21,984 nt of DNA from a virus, in IMG/VR virus record IMGVR_UViG_3300031227_003906, positions 1 to 21,984 of that record. One strand, given 5' to 3'. Shown here piece by piece: positions 13,713-20,184 of the stretch (positions are counted from its first letter, which is position 1; each line of letters starts with the position of its first letter). Under the pieces are notes generated by a model. That model did no database searches and was not told the origin of the DNA. It was given only the letters and a program-made list of their open reading frames with translations. Both the position numbers and the translations under genes were made by a program.

Positions 13713-14153
13713 TTAATATCTTAATACCTCCAAGTCTAATCTTAATTCATCTCCAGAACCATCCTCTGTTCTTATTACTTCTTTGTTTTTTATATTAAAC
13801 ATTGGTTTCTTGTTTGTAAAAAAGATTGTAAAAAAATCTTCACTTCCCTCATCAAAAGGTATTCTATGTTCTGGCCATTTTTGCCAATTTTTTCCTATTG
13901 GCACGATTATTTTTATTATTGCATTGCCACAACAAACTCTATATAATTCTTTTACAAAGTTATGAATTGCTATTGGGTCTAAATGTTCTAAAACATGTGT
14001 TGCTATAATCTCACTAATGACTCCATCATTGAAAGGTATTCCATTATTTAAATCCCATAGTAGGTCTGGTCCATAAGCATTGTTTATATCTATATTTATG
14101 TAGTCCTCCATAATGCTTCCTCCGCTTCCTAAGTTTAATTTTAATTGTTTCAT
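13713..14153 (-). CDS. SAM-dependent methyltransferase-like protein, tandem copy 1
   Basis: A 146-residue protein with the same plan as its downstream neighbour: KLNLGSGGSIMEDYINIDI for SAM binding, IPFNDGVISEIIATHVLEHL for the motif around beta-4, then LYRVCCGNAIIKIIVPIGKN. It ends LRLDLEVLRY. The ATG overlaps the stop of the GT2-methyltransferase gene (ATGA), and its stop abuts the next ATG. The two copies differ enough to have separate acceptors. The call is a family-level one. Confidence 0.75.
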   Translation of the reverse strand: MKQLKLNLGSGGSIMEDYINIDINNAYGPDLLWDLNNGIPFNDGVISEIIATHVLEHLDPIAIHNFVKELYRVCCGNAIIKIIVPIGKNWQKWPEHRIPFDEGSEDFFTIFFTNKKPMFNIKNKEVIRTEDGSGDELRLDLEVLRY

Positions 14154-15385
14154 TTTTCAAATATGTAGACTTGTTCCTTATATAAAAAATTGTCTGGGGT
14201 TTTAATTAGTTTTAATCCTCTCTTTTCAAATTGTGATAGCCACCACTCTTCACTCTCTTTTATTATGTGAGTTGGGTCTATTTCTAATGCTGGATTTCCT
14301 ATAACTGGCACACTAATTAGAATATACTTTTTTGTTGATTCAATCATGTTATCTATTGCATGTCCTAAATCTTCATACTTCAAATGTTCTAGTACATCAA
14401 ATGCTACCACTAAATCTTTTGGATGCATTGTACCTTCTGTAATACTTCCTTGACTTACTCTTTCATGTAATCTATTCTTTACAGCGTATTCAGATAATTC
14501 CATTCCATAAGTATCTACTCCTAATTTATTCATAGTGTAAACTCTTTGTCCCATTCCACAACCATAAATCAAGCAAGTCTTTGGTTTAAAAAACTCTTTC
14601 CAATTGATTGCATCTTGATAGTGTTTAACTTCCATGTTCTCTCTTCCTTGAAAATATAATTTATCTCTACTCATTTGGAACTCATTTAAAATTGCATCTG
14701 GTAATTCTAGTGGATTAAATTGCTTTCTTGGATATAAATTAAATAGATGTTCGAAGTACCACTTGTCTAAATAATCTTTAGAATGTATTTTACTTTTGTT
14801 TAAATGGTTTTCGTATTTCTTTTTAATATTAAACATTCCATCAATGTATGATAGGTGCCAAATAACTAACTTACTTATTCCAATTCCTTTAGTTTGTGAT
14901 TTTGGAATTAATAGTGGATGTTCCTGCTCTGGGTATTTATCTACTTCACTTATTTTAAAAAATCTGTTTAAGACAAAGTGTGTTTCTTGAATGGAGTCTT
15001 CATAATTTAAATTTCCTATTAAATGTCTCATCTTTGGAGAATACACGCCAGGTTTAGCTTGATTAATAAATTTCTTAAATTCATTCATATTTTCTACCAC
15101 CTCATCTGGGTCACAAACAAGCATCCATTCGTTTGGAAAATGTTTTTTAGCATATTCTAAATATACATTTCTTGCCTTACCATTCATTCCCTTATTTTCT
15201 TGGTCATAAGGATTATTTATGATTATGAGTTTATCTTTAAATTTTTTTGCCCAATCGTCTAATTTTCTTTTAGTTTCTAAATCTTGTGCACCCCAAACAA
15301 AAATTATTTTATCTGCTTCTTTAACACTCTCAAAACTCATATCTATAAATTTTGCACAATAGTCTCCAATATATCCTATTATCAT
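14150..15385 (-). CDS. bifunctional GT2 glycosyltransferase-SAM methyltransferase fusion
   Basis: A 411-residue two-domain protein. Residues about 1-230 look like a short GT2-type glycosyltransferase: MIIGYIGDYCAKFIDMSFES at the start, IIINNPYDQENKGMNGKARN, then WMLVCDPDEVV with the metal-binding Asp92-x-Asp94. Residues about 265-400 are a class I methyltransferase: CLIYGCGMGQRVYTMNKLGV binds SAM, then VVAFDVLEHLKYEDLGHAID and KYILISVPVIGNPALE. The fusion suggests that one acceptor is glycosylated and then methylated by the same polypeptide, as happens in some capping steps of polysaccharide synthesis. The start overlaps the HNH gene stop by four bases. Confidence 0.8.
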   Translation of the reverse strand: MIIGYIGDYCAKFIDMSFESVKEADKIIFVWGAQDLETKRKLDDWAKKFKDKLIIINNPYDQENKGMNGKARNVYLEYAKKHFPNEWMLVCDPDEVVENMNEFKKFINQAKPGVYSPKMRHLIGNLNYEDSIQETHFVLNRFFKISEVDKYPEQEHPLLIPKSQTKGIGISKLVIWHLSYIDGMFNIKKKYENHLNKSKIHSKDYLDKWYFEHLFNLYPRKQFNPLELPDAILNEFQMSRDKLYFQGRENMEVKHYQDAINWKEFFKPKTCLIYGCGMGQRVYTMNKLGVDTYGMELSEYAVKNRLHERVSQGSITEGTMHPKDLVVAFDVLEHLKYEDLGHAIDNMIESTKKYILISVPVIGNPALEIDPTHIIKESEEWWLSQFEKRGLKLIKTPDNFLYKEQVYIFEK

Positions 15386-15831
15386 TTTTCATTAAGTTTA
15401 TGCAATTTAGTGTGAAAATCATTAGTCATAAGTTGTAAATTCTCAACCCTATTATCATCTCTTATTCCATTAATGTGATGAATTACACATCCTTTTGGTA
15501 GTCTATGAAGTTGATTAACTTTTAACCAAATTAAGTGGTGTTCTTGTATAAATCTTCCATTTAAATTAATAAACCTATAGCCTCTTGATTTATAATGTCC
15601 TTTTCCTTTACCTAACCAAAAAGGTTTCATTATTCCTTTTTCATATTTTCTTTTTAAAGTTTTTCCTATTTTTATTTTTCTTTGTTCATTAGTTTCTTTA
15701 GACATTTGTTGATTAATAGATATTCCTTTATTCCAGGCCTTTTGCCCTTTATGTGCTTCTGACATCTTCTTTCTATAATCTGAATTTTTCCAGAGTTCTT
15801 TTGTTTTACATCCCAAATTTATTTTTTCCAT
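15382..15831 (-). CDS. HNH homing endonuclease with NUMOD3-like N-terminus
   Basis: A 149-residue DNA endonuclease. Residues about 20-70 have repeated short basic motifs of the NUMOD3 kind (MSEAHKGQKAWNKG), used for DNA binding. Residues about 95-145 are the HNH core: QEHHLIWLKVNQLHRLPKG, then CVIHHINGIRDDNRVENLQL, then TNDFHTKLH. The paired His and the Asn in DDNRVENL fit the family. The start has GGAG seven bases upstream and overlaps the methyltransferase stop by 13 bases. Unlike the endonuclease at 8977-9600, it does not split a recognisable gene; both neighbours look complete. It is a free-standing mobile gene in the cassette. Confidence 0.88.
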   Translation of the reverse strand: MEKINLGCKTKELWKNSDYRKKMSEAHKGQKAWNKGISINQQMSKETNEQRKIKIGKTLKRKYEKGIMKPFWLGKGKGHYKSRGYRFINLNGRFIQEHHLIWLKVNQLHRLPKGCVIHHINGIRDDNRVENLQLMTNDFHTKLHKLNEK

Positions 15832-16490
15832 TTGTTTACTCCTATAAGATATTCTTGAAAGTTTATGTCTTCCTTTTTTGTAGCCAACACATAGAAATCA
15901 GTGTTATGCTCTATAATTCTGTAATCCATTTTTAGTAATTCAAAAATATATTCTAATTCTTTTTTACTATAAAATTCCATTATTGGATTAGTTCCACCAA
16001 ACATTGGCCTAAATATTAAACTTGATTTAAACATTTGTTCTAATTTTTCTAAGTTTGGAAATTGAATTAACATTTGACCACCTTTTTTTAATGAGTAGTT
16101 TATATTTAACAACACTTGAAAAGCTGTAATCTTATCTAAATGTTGTAATACAATTAAACTATATGCCTTATCAAAGTAGTTATTCATTAATTCTAAGCCA
16201 TCATTATTTCTTAACATCTTAAAAGTTATATTATCTTCTTTGCAATAATTTGTAGCATGTAGAATCATATCATCTGAAATGTCTGCCCCAATTATTTGAT
16301 TGCATTGTTTGCTTATTGGTTGTGTTAGTCTGCCTATTCCGCATCCGAAGTCTAAAACAATATCTGTGTTCTTAATGTTTAATTCTTTTAATAATTCTAG
16401 GTGAGCCTCAGTGGTCTTTTCAAAGTCTCCAATTAATACTTTCTTCTTTGCTTCTGAAAATGTTTCTGCATTTGTCCAATAGCTATTCAT
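15819..16490 (-). CDS. SAM-dependent methyltransferase (class I)
   Basis: A 223-residue protein starting MNSYWTNAETFSEAKKKVLI. DIVLDFGCGIGRLTQPISK is the SAM-binding loop, IIGADISDDMILHA the acidic residue that contacts the ribose, then FDKAYSLIVLQHLDK and LLNINYSLKKGGQMLIQFPN. I chose ATG 16490, which has GGGAG eight bases upstream and shares eight bases with the radical SAM stop. A start 16 codons earlier would lie deep in that gene. The protein looks complete with a C-terminal extension. It follows the radical SAM gene, so the two may act on the same glycan or lipid. Confidence 0.85.
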   Translation of the reverse strand: MNSYWTNAETFSEAKKKVLIGDFEKTTEAHLELLKELNIKNTDIVLDFGCGIGRLTQPISKQCNQIIGADISDDMILHATNYCKEDNITFKMLRNNDGLELMNNYFDKAYSLIVLQHLDKITAFQVLLNINYSLKKGGQMLIQFPNLEKLEQMFKSSLIFRPMFGGTNPIMEFYSKKELEYIFELLKMDYRIIEHNTDFYVLATKKEDINFQEYLIGVNKWKK

Positions 16491-17697
16491 TTTTATGCTC
16501 CCATGGACACAATGATTTCTTGTGTTCTTTCCATTCATCTCTACAAAACTTTACTAGTTTATTAATGTTTCTTAATCCCGTATCCACATTTGAATCTAAC
16601 ATGGTTTGATGAGTTTTCTTACTGTTTATTTTTACTCCAAAGTCTTTGGGGTTCTCATAAATTGGAGTTCCTGGATAAGCAATCAATGGATAGAAATCTG
16701 CATAATCTAAATCTAATTCAATTGCTTTTGCAAGAGTTCTTTTTATTGTTTGTTCTGTTGCTCCAGGAAGGTTCACAATAAAGCTTCCTCTTATTTTAAT
16801 TCCTAATTCTTGGCATATCTTAATTGCTTTCAAATGGTCTTCAACTGTTTCTCCTTTATTTGCTAACTTGAGGACTTGATTATCAAAGTGCTCTAATCCA
16901 AATGAGATGCTTCTTAGACCTGCTTCTTTTAGATATTTCATTAACTCTTCATCTACTCTATCGGTTCTAGATGTGCATCTAAAAGAAATATTTAGGTTTT
17001 CTTGTATAATTCTATTACATATTTCAATAGCTCTACCTCGATTAGCAGTAAAATGGTCATCTAAAAAGTAAAAAGAATCATATCCTTTAGCAATTAACCC
17101 CTTGATTTCCAGTAGAACTCTATCTGGCGAATGTACTCTATAAATTCCTAAGTTTCCTCTTGTACAGAAACAACAATTATATGGACAACTTCGACTAGTT
17201 AATAATACTGCAGTCTTGTGTCCTTCTTGATTTAAAGTATAAGGATAATCTGTTTGGTCATGTGGTATTGGCAAACTATCTAGATTCTCTTCATATGGAA
17301 TTGAAATTACTCTGTCTCTTGTTCCTTCAATTATTTCAATGATTGCTTTTTCTCCTTCACCTTTTACAATATAATCAAAGTAACCTAATCCTTCTTGAGA
17401 ATTTGTAGCATGTGGACCTCCAGCAATTAATGGTATATCTGGATAATTATGTTTTAAGTGCATTGAGAAATTAGTAATCCAATCTAAATATGGAGTGACA
17501 GTTGTTATTCCTATGAAGTCACACCCTTTAATCTTTTCTTTTAGTTCATCATATGAGTCATGATTTAAATCTGAGATTACTGCTTCATGTCCTTTGTCTC
17601 TTAAACTTCCTGCCAGATAGAGTAATCCCATGTTTGGTCGGTCGCCAGCATCCATAAGAATGTGTTTCTCTGGCGGACTAATTAGCACTACCTTCAT
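16483..17697 (-). CDS. B12-binding-domain radical SAM protein
   Basis: A 404-residue enzyme of the class that joins a cobalamin-binding-like domain to a radical SAM domain. Residues about 1-130 look like the Rossmann-type B12 domain (KVVLISPPEKHILMDAGDRP, IAGGPHATNS, YIVKGEGEKAI). They lack an obvious DxHxxG motif, so the cobalamin lower-ligand His may be absent. The radical SAM motif is SRSCPYNCCFCTRG, with Cys171, Cys175 and Cys178 (C-x3-C-x2-C) holding the 4Fe-4S cluster. FYFLDDHFTANRGRAIEIC and SISFGLEHFDNQVL are the following barrel strands. Relatives methylate unactivated carbons or build complex molecules. The start overlaps the GT4 gene by 20 bases. Substrate unknown. Confidence 0.88.
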   Translation of the reverse strand: MKVVLISPPEKHILMDAGDRPNMGLLYLAGSLRDKGHEAVISDLNHDSYDELKEKIKGCDFIGITTVTPYLDWITNFSMHLKHNYPDIPLIAGGPHATNSQEGLGYFDYIVKGEGEKAIIEIIEGTRDRVISIPYEENLDSLPIPHDQTDYPYTLNQEGHKTAVLLTSRSCPYNCCFCTRGNLGIYRVHSPDRVLLEIKGLIAKGYDSFYFLDDHFTANRGRAIEICNRIIQENLNISFRCTSRTDRVDEELMKYLKEAGLRSISFGLEHFDNQVLKLANKGETVEDHLKAIKICQELGIKIRGSFIVNLPGATEQTIKRTLAKAIELDLDYADFYPLIAYPGTPIYENPKDFGVKINSKKTHQTMLDSNVDTGLRNINKLVKFCRDEWKEHKKSLCPWEHKNE

Positions 17698-18913
17698 TTA
17701 ATAATTTCTCCCATTGTTTAAATACAATATTCCAATCATACTTTTCTAAGACAGCCTTACGACCATTTTGACCCATCTCCTTACACTCCTTTGGATTTTT
17801 ACTTAAGTAAACTAACTTGTCTGCACAATCTTTAATGCTACAGAATCCTCTTTCTACTTCCCAAGAGCCTGTCATGGTTCCATTCAAAGCGTTTAAATCA
17901 TATTCTTTTGAGTCTGTTTCAAACATATTTATTTCTTCTACACCACTTAATTTTATTCCTAGTCCTGCTTTATTTTCAATTACTAATTCAGGTGTACTTG
18001 TATAATTAGTTGCTAGGACTGGAATCTCACAGGCCATTGCTTCAATTATAGGAATGCCAAATCCTTCTCCAGAAGTAGTTAATAGAAAGCAATCCATTAG
18101 ATTATATATATTAATCATTTCCTTGTAATCAAATCCTTTATGTGCTTGCATTCCTGAGAAGATAACTCGGTTCTCTAGACCATATTTTTTAATCATGCTT
18201 TGAATATTAAACATTTGTCCTGCTGGGTCATTTGGGTCTAAGTGTAAAAACAAAACAGCATTAGGTATTTCATCTGCAGCTAACTTCATTGACTTGATTG
18301 TTCTATCTAAATTCTTTCTTGGTTGATTACGTGCCACTACTCCGATAACAAACTTATCTTGAACACCCCATTTTATTCTTAATGCTTTTCTTTCTTCTTC
18401 TGGAAGTCTATAAAAAACATCTGTATCAACCCCATGTGGTATGTGTTCAACATTTAATCCATGATAATCTTTTACTTGCTTTTGTCCAAATTTGGCCATT
18501 GCAACTGGATGATTTATCTTCATTAAAATTCTTTCACAGTCCTTCGGTAATCCACCACCACCATCACTTGGAAACCAAAAATATGTTTCAGCTGGTGATG
18601 TATCTTGTTCTAAAAATTTACTTTGATATAACATAAACGTGTCTAATAAAATAATAAATTTATCTGGTTTAATTTCAGTTAGTAAAGCTCTCATTGAATT
18701 GGCAAAATAACTCGGAGCCATTTCGCCATAAATAGTATATTTAAATTCTGTTCCATCTTTTAGTTTTACATACTTTAAAGTTGTTCCATTGTATGCGTTT
18801 GCTAAGAAATGTACTTCATGACCTTTGGCTGATAGGTCTCTAGCTAACTTCTTTGCTTGGTCTGAATAGCCCGTTGGTATCATTGGACTATCGCTTAAAA
18901 TCATCACCTTCAT
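17678..18913 (-). CDS. GT4-family glycosyltransferase, full length
   Basis: A 411-residue GT-B enzyme. The N-terminal domain begins MKVMILSDSPMIPTGYSDQA, with a PHGVDTDVFY junction near residues 159-168. The C-terminal donor domain has VVARNQPRKNLDRTIKS, then TTSGEGFGIPIIEAMACEIP with Glu283 and Glu291 as the E-x7-E pair, then VLATNYTSTPELV. All parts are present, so it serves as the intact reference for the split GT4 at 8379-10083. It would use an NDP-sugar to extend a glycan by a retaining mechanism. It is the first enzyme gene in the cassette, five bases after the small leader gene. Confidence 0.9.
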   Translation of the reverse strand: MKVMILSDSPMIPTGYSDQAKKLARDLSAKGHEVHFLANAYNGTTLKYVKLKDGTEFKYTIYGEMAPSYFANSMRALLTEIKPDKFIILLDTFMLYQSKFLEQDTSPAETYFWFPSDGGGGLPKDCERILMKINHPVAMAKFGQKQVKDYHGLNVEHIPHGVDTDVFYRLPEEERKALRIKWGVQDKFVIGVVARNQPRKNLDRTIKSMKLAADEIPNAVLFLHLDPNDPAGQMFNIQSMIKKYGLENRVIFSGMQAHKGFDYKEMINIYNLMDCFLLTTSGEGFGIPIIEAMACEIPVLATNYTSTPELVIENKAGLGIKLSGVEEINMFETDSKEYDLNALNGTMTGSWEVERGFCSIKDCADKLVYLSKNPKECKEMGQNGRKAVLEKYDWNIVFKQWEKLLNEGSAN

Positions 18914-18915
18914 TT

Positions 18916-19134
18916 TTATGTTCTTACTTCATTTAGATTGAATTTATTTATTTCTTGTTTAGTTGGAATTAAAGATGCTCCAGAGTAAGCAATAATACAG
19001 GCACCACTTCTTTCTATGGTGAAGTGGCACCCCTCGAAGAATACTGCAACATCATTCGGTACAGTTAATCCCATGACCAATTTGGCAGTTTTACTTGAAT
19101 CGGACTTAACTATTGAACGTAACTTGTATTGCAT
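18916..19134 (-). CDS. small protein heading the glycan operon, weakly AbrB-like (72 aa)
   Basis: The protein reads MQYKLRSIVKSDSSKTAKLV, then GLTVPNDVAVFFEGCHFTIE, then SGACIIAYSGASLIPTKQE, ending NEVRT. The short beta-hairpin-like layout with VPNDVAVFF could be an AbrB/SpoVT-type swapped-hairpin DNA-binding domain, and such a regulator would suit the first gene of an operon. The resemblance is weak and could be chance. The ATG is preceded by a BRE and TATA box at the leaderless distance and no ribosome site. Cys residues at GCHF and GACI may be structural. Confidence 0.65.
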   Translation of the reverse strand: MQYKLRSIVKSDSSKTAKLVMGLTVPNDVAVFFEGCHFTIERSGACIIAYSGASLIPTKQEINKFNLNEVRT

Positions 19135-19155
19135 AGAATAGTATATACTTTTATA

Positions 19156-19178
19156 TTTATAAATGTTTCTATAAGTTA
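19156..19178 (-). promoter_or_regulatory. BRE/TATA-like promoter of the glycan operon
   Basis: On the minus strand the element reads TAACTTATAGAAACATTTAT and goes on AAA. AGAAAC is a good archaeal BRE and TTTATAAA a textbook TATA box. The centre of the TATA box is about 25 bases before ATG 19134, so the transcript should be leaderless. No ribosome site is present. It is the clearest promoter in the window. Confidence 0.65.
19161..19178. repeat. 18-base direct repeat, copy 2 (of two)
   Basis: Plus strand AAATGTTTCTATAAGTTA, identical to 8216-8233 and in the same orientation. Here it is followed by a better TATA box, so this copy may be the stronger promoter. Confidence 0.75.
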
Positions 19179-19457
19179 TTTATAGAAAACTTCACTGATA
19201 CTTTTAATTGATTCCTTTAAAATCTTCTTTGCTTTAACTAATTCATCTAATTGTTTTTGAATCTTCTTATTCTTTGGACGAAATATACTTTTGATTTCTC
19301 CTTGAGATTTTAGTAATTTAAAAATATCTATTATCTTTTTCTTTTCTAGTTCTAGTTTTTTTCTAACTAATTGATATTTAAAATTAGTTACTTTAATGCT
19401 GAATACCTCAACATCTGATATACTATGAACCAATGCTATTTTGATTATAATATCCAT
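19176..19457 (-). CDS. hypothetical helical protein (93 aa)
   Basis: Starts MDIIIKIALVHSISDVEVFS, then a long Lys/Glu/Leu-rich helix (LVRKKLELEKKKIIDIFKLL), then ELVKAKKILKESIKSISE. The first part may be a short beta hairpin and the rest a coiled coil. The start is backed by AAAGGAG four bases upstream, inside the HNH gene, and overlaps it by 35 bases. No family is recognised. Its last codons abut the glycan-operon promoter. It could be a partner of the HNH protein because they are translationally coupled. Confidence 0.55.
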   Translation of the reverse strand: MDIIIKIALVHSISDVEVFSIKVTNFKYQLVRKKLELEKKKIIDIFKLLKSQGEIKSIFRPKNKKIQKQLDELVKAKKILKESIKSISEVFYK

Positions 19458-19767
19458 CTAACTCCTTTAACTTATTAATTAAGTGATTGTATTTAAATCT
19501 ATCATGCTCTTGTAAGAATTTAATGAACCATAATCCATTTTTGTGTGCTGAGAACTTACCAAATTTATGATGTTTGGGACAAAGAATTATTCCGTTGTTT
19601 ACATCCCATCTGGTCTCCTTGAAGTTTCTTGGTATGATATGATGTGCATTAGGCCTTATGGTAGCTCCACAAATAACACACTTAAAGTTACAAGATTCTA
19701 ACACTAACTTTCTCCATTCCCTATCTTTTTTATTTCTCTCTTTCTTTTCTTGTTTTAATTTATTCAT
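19423..19767 (-). CDS. HNH endonuclease (114 aa)
   Basis: A small HNH nuclease: WRKLVLESCNFKCVICGA with two Cys, PNAHHIIPRNFKE with the HNH His pair, WDVNNGIILCPKHHKFGKFS with the Asn and the second metal-binding Cys and His. A Lys-rich N-terminal helix (KLKQEKKERNKKDREW) likely touches DNA. The layout is a normal Zn-binding HNH domain of the phage or McrA kind. The ATG follows the hairpin region with an 8-base gap and has no ribosome site, unusual here. It may be a free-standing homing or recombination nuclease. Confidence 0.85.
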   Translation of the reverse strand: MNKLKQEKKERNKKDREWRKLVLESCNFKCVICGATIRPNAHHIIPRNFKETRWDVNNGIILCPKHHKFGKFSAHKNGLWFIKFLQEHDRFKYNHLINKLKELDGYYNQNSIGS

Positions 19768-19775
19768 TTTAATAT

Positions 19776-19918
19776 AAACTTGGGAGCTCGAACATAAGAG
19801 GAATTTGCACTCTTACACTCCCAAGTTTGTTTCCCGGTTTGGACTTAGAGCGTGTAATGCTTTCACATTAACGAACCTATCCAATGAGGATGGCTGGAGT
19901 CTCATCAGCCTGCGATAG
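19776..19918 (-). ncRNA. candidate structured RNA with several hairpins
   Basis: The stretch has clearly more G+C than its surroundings and three strong hairpins on the minus strand. Hairpin 1 is CTATC/GATAG (19877-19881 with 19914-19918) around GGCTG/CAGCC. Hairpin 2 is CGT-TAATGT with a GAAA tetraloop and GCATTA-C-ACG at 19851-19873, the GAAA being of the GNRA class. Hairpin 3 is an 11-base perfect stem AAACTTGGGAG/CTCCCAAGTTT (19776-19786 with 19818-19828) with an inner TAAGAG/CTCTTA stem. It ends eight bases before the HNH start. It could be a riboregulator, an intron remnant, a processing or packaging site. No known family is recognised. Confidence 0.4.
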
Positions 19919-19990
19919 AAGCCCAAAGTATTCACACACACTCACTCTTCCTCTCTCATCGATACATCCCCTTACCCAGTTGATATTCAT
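19877..19990 (-). CDS. small reading frame, possibly a homing-endonuclease remnant (37 aa)
   Basis: The frame begins ATGA-coupled to the HNH gene stop and reads MNINWVRGCIDERGRVSV, then CEYFGLLSQADETPAILIG. The first segment loosely resembles a LAGLIDADG motif (hydrophobic-x-G-x-IDxxG), which would make it a fragment of a homing endonuclease. It overlaps hairpin 1 of the structured stretch. Coupling supports translation, but the length is small and the resemblance may be chance. Confidence 0.3.
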   Translation of the reverse strand: MNINWVRGCIDERGRVSVCEYFGLLSQADETPAILIG

Positions 19991-20184
19991 TTAAATTCAC
20001 CTGAGTGATATCTTTTGTGACACTTATTGCATAAGATTTTTACATTTCTATGCTCGTAAGTTCCACCCTCATTTCCTCTTCTAATTCTGTGAGCTTCTAA
20101 CTCACTTAACTCAAACTTCTTTTTACACTGCTCACAAGTAAAATCCACATATTCGCATAATAACTTCTTTTGTTTTTGATTCAT
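19987..20184 (-). CDS. small HNH endonuclease-like protein (65 aa)
   Basis: A 65-residue protein with an HNH-type zinc core: CEYVDFTCEQCKKKFELSEL, then EAHRIRRGNEGG, then HRNVKILCNKCHKRYHSGEF. The two Cys pairs would hold structural zinc, and AHRIRRG with HRNV supplies the His and Asn. I chose ATG 20184, whose ATGA overlaps the winged-helix stop, over a GTG nine bases upstream. It is short compared with classic HNH nucleases and may work as a nickase or DNA-binding factor. Confidence 0.8.
   Translation of the reverse strand: MNQKQKKLLCEYVDFTCEQCKKKFELSELEAHRIRRGNEGGTYEHRNVKILCNKCHKRYHSGEFK

Noticed and set aside
16491-16538. Methyltransferase start at 16538 adding 16 residues
   Set aside because: It would be embedded 56 bases in the radical SAM gene without a ribosome site, whereas ATG 16490 has GGGAG at good spacing.
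19776-19828. tRNA-like element, because of GTTCGAGC near a 7+ base acceptor-like stem
   Set aside because: The whole stem-loop is about 53 bases, with no D arm or anticodon arm, and GTTCGAG does not sit in a five-base T-stem.
19830-19912. Hammerhead ribozyme, from CTGATGAG and GGGAAAC on the minus strand
   Set aside because: The two core pieces are too far apart and not flanked by a proper stem II and III; the cleavage site is not placed correctly.
19951-19966. C/D-box small RNA, from two GATGAGA copies on the minus strand
   Set aside because: The first base does not fit the box C consensus and no D box lies at the needed spacing.
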